The translations under genes were made by a program, and so were the position numbers. From Micrococcus cohnii (lineage in GTDB: Bacteria > Actinomycetota > Actinomycetes > Actinomycetales > Micrococcaceae), in contig NZ_JACHNA010000001.1 of the NCBI RefSeq assembly GCF_014205175.1, forward strand, positions 434,001 through 498,000: a DNA stretch of 64,000 nucleotides, written 5' to 3'. The notes beneath the pieces were generated by a model. It saw nothing but the letters and a program-made list of their open reading frames with translations. It made no database searches and was not told the origin of the DNA. Below are positions 35,274 through 47,122 of this stretch, one piece after another (the stretch's first letter is position 1; every line of letters starts with the position of its first letter).

Positions 35274-35972
35274 TCAGCCCCAGATGCCCGAGGCCCCTCT
35301 TCGCCACGAGCCGAGCAGATGGGTGTCGACCACACCGACGGCCTCCATGAGGGCGAAGCAGGTGGTCGGCCCGACGAAGCGAAAGCCCCGTTGCTTCAAG
35401 GCACCCGCCAGAGCGCGCGACTCGTCCGAGGCGGAGGGCACCTCGTCGGCGGTACGGGGTCGCGGCGTCGCCGCCGGTTGATGGGCCCACACCAGTCCTG
35501 CCAGTCCGACGTTGGGCCGATCGCCTTCACCCGTCCACCCCGGACCGGCCCCGGGGGAGCCGACCTGCAGCGGCGTGAAGCGCTCCTGCCGGATCGCGGC
35601 CACGGCCGCGGCATTGGCCACGGCGGCGGCGATCTTCAGCCGGTTGCGGATGATCCCGGCATCCTGCAGCAGTGCCTGGCGCTCGGCCTCGCCGAACGCG
35701 GCGACGGTGTCCGGGTCGAAGCCGGCGAACACCTCACGGAAGCGAGGCCGTTTGGCCAGCACCGTGCGCCAGCTCAGCCCGGACTGGAACCCTTCCAGGG
35801 TGAGCCGTTCGTAGAGCCCGCGCTCATCCGTCACGGGCATGCCCCACTCGCGGTCGTAATACTCGCGCAGCAGCGGGCTGAGGGCGGCCCACACCGGGCG
35901 TGCCAGGCCGTCGTCGCCGGTCACGAGGTCGGCGGGCGCCGCCGCGCCCGGGGTGGTCTCATCGGTCGACAT
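35274..35972 (-). CDS. tag: DNA-3-methyladenine glycosylase I
   Basis: Tag excises 3-methyladenine from DNA. The 232-residue protein keeps the core REWGMPVTDERGLYERLTLEGFQSGLSW with the catalytic pocket Glu, and FRFVGPTTCFALMEAVGVVD. The zinc-snap residues of the E. coli enzyme appear to be lost: the N-terminal Cys aligns to Pro (RPVW), the first His to Tyr (YYDREWG) and the last Cys to Ser. An insert of about 45 residues lies before the C-terminal part. TAGGGT lies 7 bases before the ATG on the coding strand, again a leaderless arrangement. Confidence 0.88.
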   Translation of the reverse strand: MSTDETTPGAAAPADLVTGDDGLARPVWAALSPLLREYYDREWGMPVTDERGLYERLTLEGFQSGLSWRTVLAKRPRFREVFAGFDPDTVAAFGEAERQALLQDAGIIRNRLKIAAAVANAAAVAAIRQERFTPLQVGSPGAGPGWTGEGDRPNVGLAGLVWAHQPAATPRPRTADEVPSASDESRALAGALKQRGFRFVGPTTCFALMEAVGVVDTHLLGSWRRGASGIWG

Positions 35973-36037
35973 AAGCCTCACCCTAGGCCGTCTCGACGCC
36001 CACGGGTGTGGCCGCGGCCCCGTGACGGCGTCCCGGT

Positions 36038-36652
36038 TCAGAGCCGGTCGAGCAGCTGCCGCCAGAACGCCTTCCAGGCCGCGGCCTCCTCGGGTGAGAC
36101 CACGCGGCGGTGGCCCACGGCCACGGTGGACCGCGTTGGCGCGTCCCCGCCGGCGCGGGTGGGCTTCTGGCTCACGGTGAGGTCCACGCGCGAGCCGTCG
36201 GCCAGACTCGCCCGCCAATACCGCCACTTCTGCGTGGCCGAGACACGCGGACCCTCGGCGACCGCCACCGAGCGCAGTCTCCCGGCGCCGGAGTCGATCT
36301 CCGCGGCGAGCACGGTCACGACCCGGTCGATCGCCTCGTCCAGGCCTCCGGTCACGGTGCGGGAGGCATTCGCATCGAAGGTGCCGTCCGGGCGTTGTCC
36401 GGGCAGGCGCCGTCCGAGGTGCTGCTCGTAGGCGACCGCGACGGACTGCGCCCACCACTCGGGATTGGCGCACTCCGGCGACTGCGGGTCGCGGATCTGC
36501 GCGAGCGCGAGAGCAGCGATCTCGCCGTGGGTCGGCAGCTGTTGGGCCCCGGCCGCGTCCAGCCGGACGATCCAGTCCGCCCAGACGGTTCCGGTCGCGG
36601 CGGCGATCGCCTCGGTGTTCGCCCCGCGGGCGTGCAGGTCGGAGGTGCTCAT
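36038..36652 (-). CDS. Hypothetical protein with DUF4287-like N-terminus
   Basis: This 204-residue soluble protein has an N-terminal part (TGTVWADWIVRLDAAGAQQ, THGEIAALAL, NPEWWAQSVAVAYEQHLGRR) like DUF4287. Its C-terminal half has SATQKWRYWRASLADGSRVDLTV and ends in a helix EEAAAWKAFWRQLLDRL, which resembles an AHSA1/START-type domain. No catalytic residues are evident. ATG 36652 lies exactly 7 bases after TAGGGT on the coding strand, with no ribosome binding site. It is same-strand with tag, but each has its own promoter. Confidence 0.7.
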   Translation of the reverse strand: MSTSDLHARGANTEAIAAATGTVWADWIVRLDAAGAQQLPTHGEIAALALAQIRDPQSPECANPEWWAQSVAVAYEQHLGRRLPGQRPDGTFDANASRTVTGGLDEAIDRVVTVLAAEIDSGAGRLRSVAVAEGPRVSATQKWRYWRASLADGSRVDLTVSQKPTRAGGDAPTRSTVAVGHRRVVSPEEAAAWKAFWRQLLDRL

Positions 36653-36718
36653 GGTGGGCACCCTAGCCGCCCCGTGGCCTGCGACGCTGCGCCGTGCCCT
36701 GTGGCTCGGCAGCGCGGC

Positions 36719-38634
<1,916 letters not shown>

Positions 38635-38704
38635 TGTGCGCGACGCTATCACGTGTGTGAGTCCGAGCACGCGCCGATGTGCTCGACCGGCGGGTCGGCT
38701 CGGC

Positions 38705-39841
38705 TCAGGTCCGCGCGGTCCGGCGCGCGCGTCGCCGGGCCGAGAGCCATGAGGCGAGCAGCAGCGCGATGATGACCAGACCCGCATAGCCGAGCACGGG
38801 GTAGACGGTGCCGATCAGGTCCGAGAACCCGATCCCGGACAGTGCCGTCGTCACCACGGCGGTGAGCACGGCGACCACCCAGAACGGCAGCCGGCGCAGG
38901 CCGGGCACGCGGCGCAGACGCTCGACGGAGCCGAACAGGCAGGACAGCGCCGTGGTGAACTGCGCCAGCAGCAGCACGACGGTGTAGACGACCGCGATCC
39001 AGCCGGCCATGCCCGCCGCGAGCTCGACCATGGGCAGGTCGGTGCGCCCGATGAGCGTGGCGTGGGCCGTCAGGGCGAACATGATCGCGCCGGCCATCAC
39101 CACCAGGCCGCCAGCGCCCAGCGCCGCGCCGGCCACCAGTGTGCGCGGCGAGGCCGTGGCCGTGGCGCCCATCGGAGCGAAGACCGCGTAGGCCAGCTGG
39201 AAGTTGAACGCCACGTACAGCACGCCCGAGATCCACCACTGGTTGATCATGGGCGAGGAGTTCACCAGCGCGGCCACGTCGCCGCCGGTGCTCGGGCCCG
39301 GGTGGAGCAGGCCCCACGCGGCCACGCCCACCGCCACGACGACGATGGCCGGCACCACCACGGACTGCACCTTCATGAGCCCGGAGATGCCCGTGAGCAC
39401 GGACATCACGCAGGCGGCGGCCATCAGCAGGGCCCCGACGACCCCTGGCAGGCCGAGCGCCGTGTTCAGCGCGGTGCCGGCGCCGGCCAGCATGATGACG
39501 AGCGTGCCCAGCAGCGAGGCGGTGATGGTCACGTCCGCGAACCACGTGGGCCAGCGGCGTCCGGTCGGGTTCACGATGTCGTGGATCGCGGCCGAGCGCA
39601 TGCGCTGGGCCAGACGCAGGACGATCGCCGACAGCGCGAAAAACAGGGTGCCCGCGATAAGCAGCGCGGCAGTGCCCCGGACCAGGCCGAAGCTAACGAA
39701 ATACTGCAGGATTTCCTGTCCGGAGGCGTAGCCGGCGCCGATGGTCGTGCCGATGAAGGTTGCGGCGATGCCGAGCGGGCCGGTGGCCCGCAGGGATCGG
39801 TCGTGCGCGTCTGACGTGTCGGGATGTGTGACCTGTGACAT
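38705..39841 (-). CDS. YkvI-like membrane transporter in the thiamin region
   Basis: This 378-residue integral membrane protein has about ten helices. The opening IAATFIGTTIGAGYASGQEILQYFVSFG is characteristic of the YkvI family (APC superfamily fold, unwound GxGxxxG-like first helix). LYVAFNFQLAYAVFAPMGA follows mid-protein. YkvI proteins have no established substrate. It lies between thiC and thiD, divergent from thiD with only 64 bases between starts. A role in uptake of thiamin, its pyrimidine part or a precursor is possible, but no TPP riboswitch precedes it. The C-terminus is basic. Confidence 0.8.
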   Translation of the reverse strand: MSQVTHPDTSDAHDRSLRATGPLGIAATFIGTTIGAGYASGQEILQYFVSFGLVRGTAALLIAGTLFFALSAIVLRLAQRMRSAAIHDIVNPTGRRWPTWFADVTITASLLGTLVIMLAGAGTALNTALGLPGVVGALLMAAACVMSVLTGISGLMKVQSVVVPAIVVVAVGVAAWGLLHPGPSTGGDVAALVNSSPMINQWWISGVLYVAFNFQLAYAVFAPMGATATASPRTLVAGAALGAGGLVVMAGAIMFALTAHATLIGRTDLPMVELAAGMAGWIAVVYTVVLLLAQFTTALSCLFGSVERLRRVPGLRRLPFWVVAVLTAVVTTALSGIGFSDLIGTVYPVLGYAGLVIIALLLASWLSARRRARRTART

Positions 39842-39905
39842 TCGACTACCGTCTCATGAAACGCGCCGACCATCGGCCGAATCGACGACGAGGAGCACGA
39901 GATCC

Positions 39906-40868
39906 ATGGCTGAGCAGTGTCCCGAGCCCGTCGCCCCCTCCCGCCCGCGGGTGCTCACGATCGCCGGATCGGATTCCGGCGGCGGCGCGGGAATCCAGGC
40001 GGATCTGAAGACGGTGGCCGCGTTCGGTGGGTACGGCCTGAGCGTGCTGACGGCCGTCACAGCGCAGAACACCCAGGGAGTGCAGGCGGTCGAGGTGCTC
40101 ACCCCGGACCTGGTGCGGGCCCAGCTGGACTCCGTGGCCGAGGACATCGCTTTCGACGCCGTGAAGATCGGCATGCTCGGCACGGCGGCCGTCATGGAGG
40201 AGGTGGCCGCATGGCTGGAGCGGACGCGACCGCCGCGCGTCGTGCTGGATCCGGTGATGGTGGCCACCAGCGGCGATGCGCTCACCGATTCCTCCGGGGT
40301 GGACGCCGCGCGCCTCTGGGGCCGGCTGATGGACGCCGCCGATCTGGTGACCCCCAATCTCCCGGAGTTGGCCGCCCTGCTCGGCATCGTCGACGGGGCG
40401 GGGCGAGAGGAGGGGGCGTCGGAGGGCGGGTTCCGACACTCCTGGCAACGGGCCTGCGCGGGGGCCGCTCAGCTGGCCGCCCGGCATGAGGTGGCCGTGC
40501 TGCTGAAGGGCGGGCACCTGGGCGAGGCCGCGCTCGAGGCCGACTCTCCGGGCTCCGCGGGGCCCTCGGTCGCCGCGTCGGCGCCGGGAGCCGCCCGACA
40601 GGTGCCGGACGCGATCGTCACGGCCGAGGCCGTCGACGAGGTGAGCGGCCCGCGATCGGACGTGCGTTCCACCCACGGCACCGGCTGCACGCTCTCCTCG
40701 GCGGTCGCGGTGCTCGCCGCCTGGGGCCTGGACTGGGGGAGCGCCCTGCGCCGGGCGAAGCCGTGGCTGCTTGAGGCGATGCGCGCGGGGCCGGCGCTGC
40801 AGGTCGGCGAGGCTTCGCGGGGGACGTGGCACGGGCCGGTCGACCACGGTGTTCCCACGCCGGGGTGA
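39906..40868 (+). CDS. thiD: Hydroxymethylpyrimidine/phosphomethylpyrimidine kinase
   Basis: ThiD phosphorylates HMP and HMP-P to HMP pyrophosphate for joining to the thiazole. The 320-residue ribokinase-fold protein has [19 protein letters not shown] at the N-terminus, [14 protein letters not shown] mid-protein and the anion-hole motif [14 protein letters not shown] near the C-terminus. An insert of about 30 residues rich in Ala, Ser and Pro ([19 protein letters not shown]) interrupts the C-terminal part. ATG 39906 has GAGGAG ten bases upstream. It is divergent from the YkvI gene, and the expected partner ThiE is encoded 2 kb away. Confidence 0.94.
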   Translation: MAEQCPEPVAPSRPRVLTIAGSDSGGGAGIQADLKTVAAFGGYGLSVLTAVTAQNTQGVQAVEVLTPDLVRAQLDSVAEDIAFDAVKIGMLGTAAVMEEVAAWLERTRPPRVVLDPVMVATSGDALTDSSGVDAARLWGRLMDAADLVTPNLPELAALLGIVDGAGREEGASEGGFRHSWQRACAGAAQLAARHEVAVLLKGGHLGEAALEADSPGSAGPSVAASAPGAARQVPDAIVTAEAVDEVSGPRSDVRSTHGTGCTLSSAVAVLAAWGLDWGSALRRAKPWLLEAMRAGPALQVGEASRGTWHGPVDHGVPTPG

Positions 40869-41009
40869 AGCGTCCGGCGCGATGCGCATAAGTATTCAAC
40901 AGGTGAGATATTGTTGTGCCTCTGGTGAGCGCATGAGGCCTGACGGGCAGGTTCGCGGCGCTCGGCATGATCCCTGATGACCTGGACCACTCCGGAAAGG
41001 CCGGCTGCC

Positions 41010-42383
41010 ATGACCTCTCATCCAGGCGCCCCCGGCGCGACGCCGACGCGTGCGTGGCGCGGTGCGGCGCTCGCCCGGTTCCTGATCCCCTCCCTGCTCG
41101 GGCTGGCGATGTTCGTCGTGCCCGTGCCCGACGGCGACGGCGCCGTCAGCATCCCCGTGGCCCTGTTTGCCGGGTGGCTCGGCGAGGCGCTCGCCCCCGT
41201 GCTGCCGTGGCTGGGGTTGGCGATCATCGCCGTCTCGGCTCTCGGGTCTCTGGCCGTGGCCGTGCTGCGCCCGAGCCTGGATGAGCGGCCGCTGGCGGCA
41301 GCGCTGTTCCGGGTCGGCCCGTTGTGGACCGCCCTGCGGCTGCTCGGGCTCCTCGTGGCCATCATGGTCGTCTGCCAGATCGGCCCTGAGCAGGTGTGGG
41401 GGGAGAACACCGGGGCGGTGCTGCTCGACCTGGTCACCCTGATGGTGACCGTCTTCCTCGTGGCCGGGCTGCTGATGCCCCTGCTGCTCGAGTTCGGGCT
41501 GCTCGAGTTCACCGGAACCCTGATGAAGAAGGTCATGCGGCCGCTGTTCACGGTTCCGGGCCGCTCCTCGGTGTCCTCGTTGGCGGCATGGCTCGGCGAC
41601 GGGTCCATCGGCGTGCTGATGACCGGACAGCAGTACCAGAAGGGCTACTTCACGCGGCGCGAGGCGGCCGTGCTCGGAACGACCTTCAACGTCGTCTCCG
41701 TGACCTTCACCATCGTGATTGTCGGGATGCTCGACCTCATGCACATGTTCGGCCCGTTCTACGTGACGACTGTCGTCGCCGGTCTCGTGGCGGCGCTGAT
41801 CATTCCGCGGATCCCGCCGCTGTCCCGGTTCTCGGACGAGCGCGCCCCCGGAGCCACCCACACCTCCGATGCGGAAGAACGGCACCAGCCCGGACCGTTG
41901 CTGCCGCGCGCGTGGCATGCGGCGCTGGACAAGGCCGCGTCAGTCACCCCCCGTGAGGCGGCGCGGATGAGCGGGGCGAACGTCCTGGAGATGTGGCTGG
42001 GCACCCTGCCGATCATCATGGCGCTGGGGACCGCGGCCGTCATGGTCGCGGAGTTCACGGACCTGTTTACGTGGCTGGGCGCCCCATTCGTCGGACTGCT
42101 GGGGGCCATGGGGATTCCCGACGCGGGCATCGCTTCCGAGGCACTGTTCATCGGCTTCGCCGACATGCTGCTGCCCGCGGTGATCGTCGAGGGCGCAGCG
42201 GAGATGACGCGCTTCGTCATCGGCGCCCTGTCCATCACGCAGCTGATCTACATGTCCGAGGTCGGCGGCCTGCTGCTGGCCTCCTCGATCCCCGTGAAGT
42301 TCCACCATCTGGTGGCCATCTTCCTGCTGCGCACCGCGATCACCCTGCCCGTGATCGTCGGGCTGGCGCATCTGTTCTACTGA
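41010..42383 (+). CDS. YjiH-type membrane protein with nucleoside-recognition (Gate) domain
   Basis: This 457-residue integral membrane protein has about ten helices. FTVPGRSSVSSLAAWLGDGSIGVLMTGQQY and GFADMLLPAVIVEGAAEMTRFVIGALSITQ mark the two Gate repeats seen in nucleoside-transport and spore-maturation (SpmA/B-like) proteins. YjiH has no proven substrate. The start is taken at ATG 41010, with AAAGG nine bases upstream; ATG 40977 is in frame without a site. The AT-rich region before it (40883-40920) holds TATTGT and a CAACA/TGTTG repeat. It sits within the thiamin region, but a link is only positional. Confidence 0.82.
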   Translation: MTSHPGAPGATPTRAWRGAALARFLIPSLLGLAMFVVPVPDGDGAVSIPVALFAGWLGEALAPVLPWLGLAIIAVSALGSLAVAVLRPSLDERPLAAALFRVGPLWTALRLLGLLVAIMVVCQIGPEQVWGENTGAVLLDLVTLMVTVFLVAGLLMPLLLEFGLLEFTGTLMKKVMRPLFTVPGRSSVSSLAAWLGDGSIGVLMTGQQYQKGYFTRREAAVLGTTFNVVSVTFTIVIVGMLDLMHMFGPFYVTTVVAGLVAALIIPRIPPLSRFSDERAPGATHTSDAEERHQPGPLLPRAWHAALDKAASVTPREAARMSGANVLEMWLGTLPIIMALGTAAVMVAEFTDLFTWLGAPFVGLLGAMGIPDAGIASEALFIGFADMLLPAVIVEGAAEMTRFVIGALSITQLIYMSEVGGLLLASSIPVKFHHLVAIFLLRTAITLPVIVGLAHLFY

Positions 42384-42428
42384 GCGGTCGCTCCGGCACA
42401 GCGCCGCAGCGCCGACGGGCGAATGAAT

Positions 42429-42470
42429 CAGGGGCCGGTCCATCGTGTGTGAACGACGGGCCGGCCCCTG
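42429..42470. terminator. Terminator between the YjiH gene and tRNA-Arg
   Basis: CAGGGGCCGG (42429-42438) and CCGGCCCCTG (42461-42470) pair perfectly. It lies between a plus-strand gene and the 3' end of a minus-strand tRNA and can serve both. Confidence 0.75.
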
Positions 42471-42474
42471 GCGC

Positions 42475-42550
42475 TGGTGCCCCCGGCAGGATTCGAACCT
42501 GCGGCCTTCTGCTCCGGAGGCAGACGCTCTATCCCCTGAGCTACGGAGGC
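42475..42550 (-). tRNA. tRNA-Arg (anticodon CCG)
   Basis: The coding strand reads GCCTCCG at the 5' end, pairing with CGGGGGC at the 3' end (one G-U). The D arm is AGCTCAGGGGATAGAGC, the anticodon loop is CTCCGGA (anticodon CCG, reading CGG), and the T arm is GCAGGTTCGAATCCTGC. The 3' CCA is encoded. It is a standard 76-base tRNA. Confidence 0.96.
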
Positions 42551-42615
42551 GGGGGTCGCCGGCGAGTCGAAGCTCGCGGCGGACTCGACAACACTACACC
42601 ATCACCCCGGCGCCG

Positions 42616-43392
42616 TCAGCGCGGCAGCAGATCCCGCAGACGAGCGGCGGCCTCGTCGGGCTCCTCGGCGTCGGTCACGGCCCGCACGACGGCCACCCGC
42701 TCGGCGCCCGTTTCGAGCACGGTGGGAAGGCGGTCGACGTCGATGCCGCCGATCGCGAAGAAGGGGCGTGCGTTCCCGTCCTCGCGTGCCCGCCAGGCGG
42801 CGTACGCGGGCAGTTCGAGGCCCACGGCCGCGCGTGAGGGCTTCGTCGGCGTCGGCCAGACCGGTCCGGTGCAGAAGTAGTCCAGGTCTGCCTCGGCACG
42901 GGCGGCGTCCACCTGCGCGCGCGTGCGGCACGAGCGGCCCAGCAGCACGTCGGGCCCCAGCAGCGCCCGGCACTGCTGGGTGTTCAGATCGGACTGCCCG
43001 GTGTGGAACACGTCGACGCCGGCCAGGGCGGCCAGATCGGCCCGGTCGTTGGCGGCCGAGAGCGCACGATGCTCCGCGGCCAGGGCCACGAGCAGGTGCA
43101 GGGCCTCGAGCTCGACGGCGGCATCCACGCTCTTGTCTCGCACCTGAATGATGTCCACCCCGCCGGAGTAGCACGCCGTGACGAAGGCCGAGAACGCGTC
43201 GGCATCGAGTGCGCCGTCGTCGAGGAAATCCTGCAGGCCGGTGCACACGTACAACCGGGCCTCGGCGAGTCGGGCACGCCGCTCCTCGCCGCTCAGGCCC
43301 GCGCCGACGGCTCGATGACGCCGCGCGAAGCGATGGGGTCGGCAGGAGTGGGGGCTGGGGGCGTCGCCGGTGGGCAGGGCGGGCTTGCGCAT
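42616..43392 (-). CDS. thiE: Thiamin-phosphate synthase
   Basis: ThiE joins HMP-PP and thiazole phosphate to thiamin phosphate. It is a TIM barrel with VDIIQVRDKSVDAAVELEAL (phosphate and pyrimidine site), AANDRADLAALAGVDVFHTGQSDL, LLGRSCRTRAQV, DYFCTGPVWPTPTKP and FFAIGGIDVD. At 258 residues from ATG 43392 it has about 45 extra N-terminal residues rich in Arg and His, so a later start is possible. A -10-like CACAGT lies 6 bases before that ATG, beside the divergent thiO promoter. The gene is not preceded by a riboswitch. Confidence 0.92.
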   Translation of the reverse strand: MRKPALPTGDAPSPHSCRPHRFARRHRAVGAGLSGEERRARLAEARLYVCTGLQDFLDDGALDADAFSAFVTACYSGGVDIIQVRDKSVDAAVELEALHLLVALAAEHRALSAANDRADLAALAGVDVFHTGQSDLNTQQCRALLGPDVLLGRSCRTRAQVDAARAEADLDYFCTGPVWPTPTKPSRAAVGLELPAYAAWRAREDGNARPFFAIGGIDVDRLPTVLETGAERVAVVRAVTDAEEPDEAAARLRDLLPR

Positions 43393-43398
43393 GACACC

Positions 43399-43411
43399 AC
43401 TGTGGCAGACT
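43399..43411. promoter_or_regulatory. Overlapping divergent -10 boxes of thiE and thiO
   Basis: On the plus strand CAGACT (43406-43411) lies about 14 bases before the thiO riboswitch. On the minus strand CACAGT (plus 43399-43404) lies 6 bases before the thiE ATG. The two boxes are only one base apart, which suggests a compact bidirectional promoter. Confidence 0.35.
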
Positions 43412-43424
43412 GTGCACCATTCCA

Positions 43425-43533
43425 TGGGAGTCCGGGCCGGGCACGCGCTGTGCCGCACCGGGCTGAGAGGGCCGCTGAGCGACGACGAGTCCGGCGCGGC
43501 CGACCATCAGCACTCGACGCGGGTCATGCCGCC
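43425..43533 (+). promoter_or_regulatory. TPP riboswitch controlling thiO-thiS-thiG-thiF
   Basis: The aptamer elements are GGGAGTCCGGG, CCGGGCTGAGAGGGCCGC, and CGACCATCAGCACTCGACGC followed by GGGTCATGCCGCCGG. CTGAGAGGG and the CGCGGGTCATGCCG-like core are the thi box. The 3' strand runs directly into GGGAGGAGGAG, the thiO ribosome binding site, so TPP binding could hide it. A longer variable arm lies between the two halves. Confidence 0.9.
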
Positions 43534-43550
43534 GGGAGGAGGAGCACCAG

Positions 43551-44855
43551 GTGCGTGCAGTGGTCGTCGGCGCCGGGGCCATCGGCCTGACCACGGCCGT
43601 GTCTCTGCGTGCCGCCGGGCACGCGGTGACGCTCATCGCCCCTGAGCTGCCGGGGCCGGGCGAGGGCCCCTCCGTCGCCCATCAGGTCCGCGGCGCCACC
43701 CACGCGGCGGCGGGCATGCTCGCGCCCGTCGGCGAGACCCAGTTCAGCCAGGACGCGCTCGGCGGGCTGCTGCACCAGGGCTGGGCCGCGTACCCCGAGC
43801 TGATCGAGCTGCTCGGTCGATTCACGGACGCGCCGACCGGCTTCCGCGCGCAGGGCTCCTGGATCGTCGCCGCGGACGCCGCAGACGCACGCGCATGGTC
43901 GCGGCTGCTCGACCATGCCGGATCCCGCGGCCGGCGGGTGGAGCCGATCGCCGTGAGCCGTCTGCGCCGGGTCGAACCGGCGCTGACCCCCGGCCTCGCT
44001 CAGGCCCACGAGGCCCCGGACGATCATCAGGTGGACCCACGGCTGCTCGTCCGCGCATGCCTGGCCGCGCTCACAGCCGAAACGGGCCCGGGCGGCGCGC
44101 CACTGCCGGAGACGGCGGGTCCGCCGGCCACGCTGCTGCCCGGCACCGTTGTCGCCGCACGGCAGCGGGGCGAGGACGCCGTGCTCGACGTCGCCGAGTC
44201 CGCAGCCGGGGCCCTGCACGCCGACGTGGCGGTCCTCGCCGCCGGTCTGGGCCACCGGGACATCGGCGGGGCGCCGGCCGAGGAGCCGCTCGCCTTGCGC
44301 CCCGTCCACGGCGACGTGCTGCGCCTGCGCGTGCGCCAGGAGCAGCTGCTGCCGGGGGAGGAGCACCTGCTCGGTCGCACCGTCCGCGCCCTGGTGGGGG
44401 GACGGCAGGTCTACCTCGTGCCTCGTGCGGACCGCACCCTCGTGGTCGGCGCCTCCTCGCGGGAGGACGGGCTGGCCGGATCCCATGCCGGGTCGGTGCT
44501 GGACCTGCTGGCGGACGCGGCCGCGGTGCTGCCGGCGGTCCGCGAGTGCGAGCTGCTCGAGGTCACCGCGGCCGCCCGACCCGGCACCCCGGACGACGCC
44601 CCGCGCGTGGCCGTGTTGCGCGGCGCCCCGAGGTTGATCGTGGCGGCGGGATTCCACCGTCACGGGATCCTGCTTGCCCCGTGGGCGGCCGAGCGGGCCG
44701 TGGACCTCGTGGACGCCATGCGGCGCGGCAGCGCCGACGACGCGGCCACCCCGCCACCCGAACCCCGACCTGCTAAGGAGAGACCTGATGACGGAACCGA
44801 CGGAGACGACGCCGACGACCCCCACGACGCCGAGCAGGGACGAAACGACGCCTGA
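43551..44855 (+). CDS. thiO: Glycine oxidase ThiO
   Basis: ThiO is an FAD enzyme that oxidises glycine to iminoacetate (dehydroglycine), a building block of the thiazole. It has 434 residues. The dinucleotide motif VVVGAGAIGLTTAVSLRAAG is at the N-terminus, THAAAGMLAPVGE follows, and GFHRHGILLAPWAAE is the C-terminal FAD contact. GTG 43551 follows GGAGGAGG within the TPP riboswitch. The last 45 residues are low-complexity (Asp, Pro, Gly-rich), and their codons overlap the start of thiS by 68 bases in another frame. Confidence 0.93.
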   Translation: MRAVVVGAGAIGLTTAVSLRAAGHAVTLIAPELPGPGEGPSVAHQVRGATHAAAGMLAPVGETQFSQDALGGLLHQGWAAYPELIELLGRFTDAPTGFRAQGSWIVAADAADARAWSRLLDHAGSRGRRVEPIAVSRLRRVEPALTPGLAQAHEAPDDHQVDPRLLVRACLAALTAETGPGGAPLPETAGPPATLLPGTVVAARQRGEDAVLDVAESAAGALHADVAVLAAGLGHRDIGGAPAEEPLALRPVHGDVLRLRVRQEQLLPGEEHLLGRTVRALVGGRQVYLVPRADRTLVVGASSREDGLAGSHAGSVLDLLADAAAVLPAVRECELLEVTAAARPGTPDDAPRVAVLRGAPRLIVAAGFHRHGILLAPWAAERAVDLVDAMRRGSADDAATPPPEPRPAKERPDDGTDGDDADDPHDAEQGRNDA

Positions 44856-45141
44856 GGCGGCCGTGTCCGGCGGGGACCAGGCGCACGGGACGGGCCGGGC
44901 ACGACTGCGGATCACCCTGAACGGCGAGCCCCATGACGCAGACCCCGGCACGACGGTGCGCGGCCTCGTCGAGCACGTGACCGGCCACCGGGTCGGCGAC
45001 GACGGCCACCGCCCCGACGGTGGCCGCCTCGGCGTGGCCGTCGCCGTCGACGAGACCGTGGTGCCGCGGTCGCGGTGGTCCGCGCGGACGCTGGTCGACG
45101 GAGAACGCGTCGACGTCGTCACCGCGGTGCAGGGAGGCTGA
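44788..45141 (+). CDS. thiS: Sulfur carrier protein ThiS
   Basis: ThiS carries thiocarboxylate sulfur on its C-terminal glycine to ThiG. The ubiquitin-like core LRITLNGEPHDADPGTTVRGLVEHV to the end VVTAVQGG is about 75 residues. It is preceded by a Thr/Pro/Glu-rich extension of about 40 residues that is not usual for ThiS. ATG 44788 has AAGGAG eight bases upstream, supporting the long form. The extension is encoded over the tail of thiO. A later start at the core cannot be excluded because no in-frame ATG or GTG with a good site is seen there. Confidence 0.9.
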   Translation: MTEPTETTPTTPTTPSRDETTPEAAVSGGDQAHGTGRARLRITLNGEPHDADPGTTVRGLVEHVTGHRVGDDGHRPDGGRLGVAVAVDETVVPRSRWSARTLVDGERVDVVTAVQGG

Positions 45142-47102
<1,961 letters not shown>

Positions 47103-47109
47103 GCTTCCG

Positions 47110-47115
47110 TAGACT
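47110..47115 (+). promoter_or_regulatory. -10 box of argS, leaderless start
   Basis: TAGACT is followed by 7 bases and then GTG 47123. It starts the argS-lysA-hom-thrC-thrB group independently of the thiamin operon. Confidence 0.55.
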
Positions 47116-47122
47116 GGCCCGC

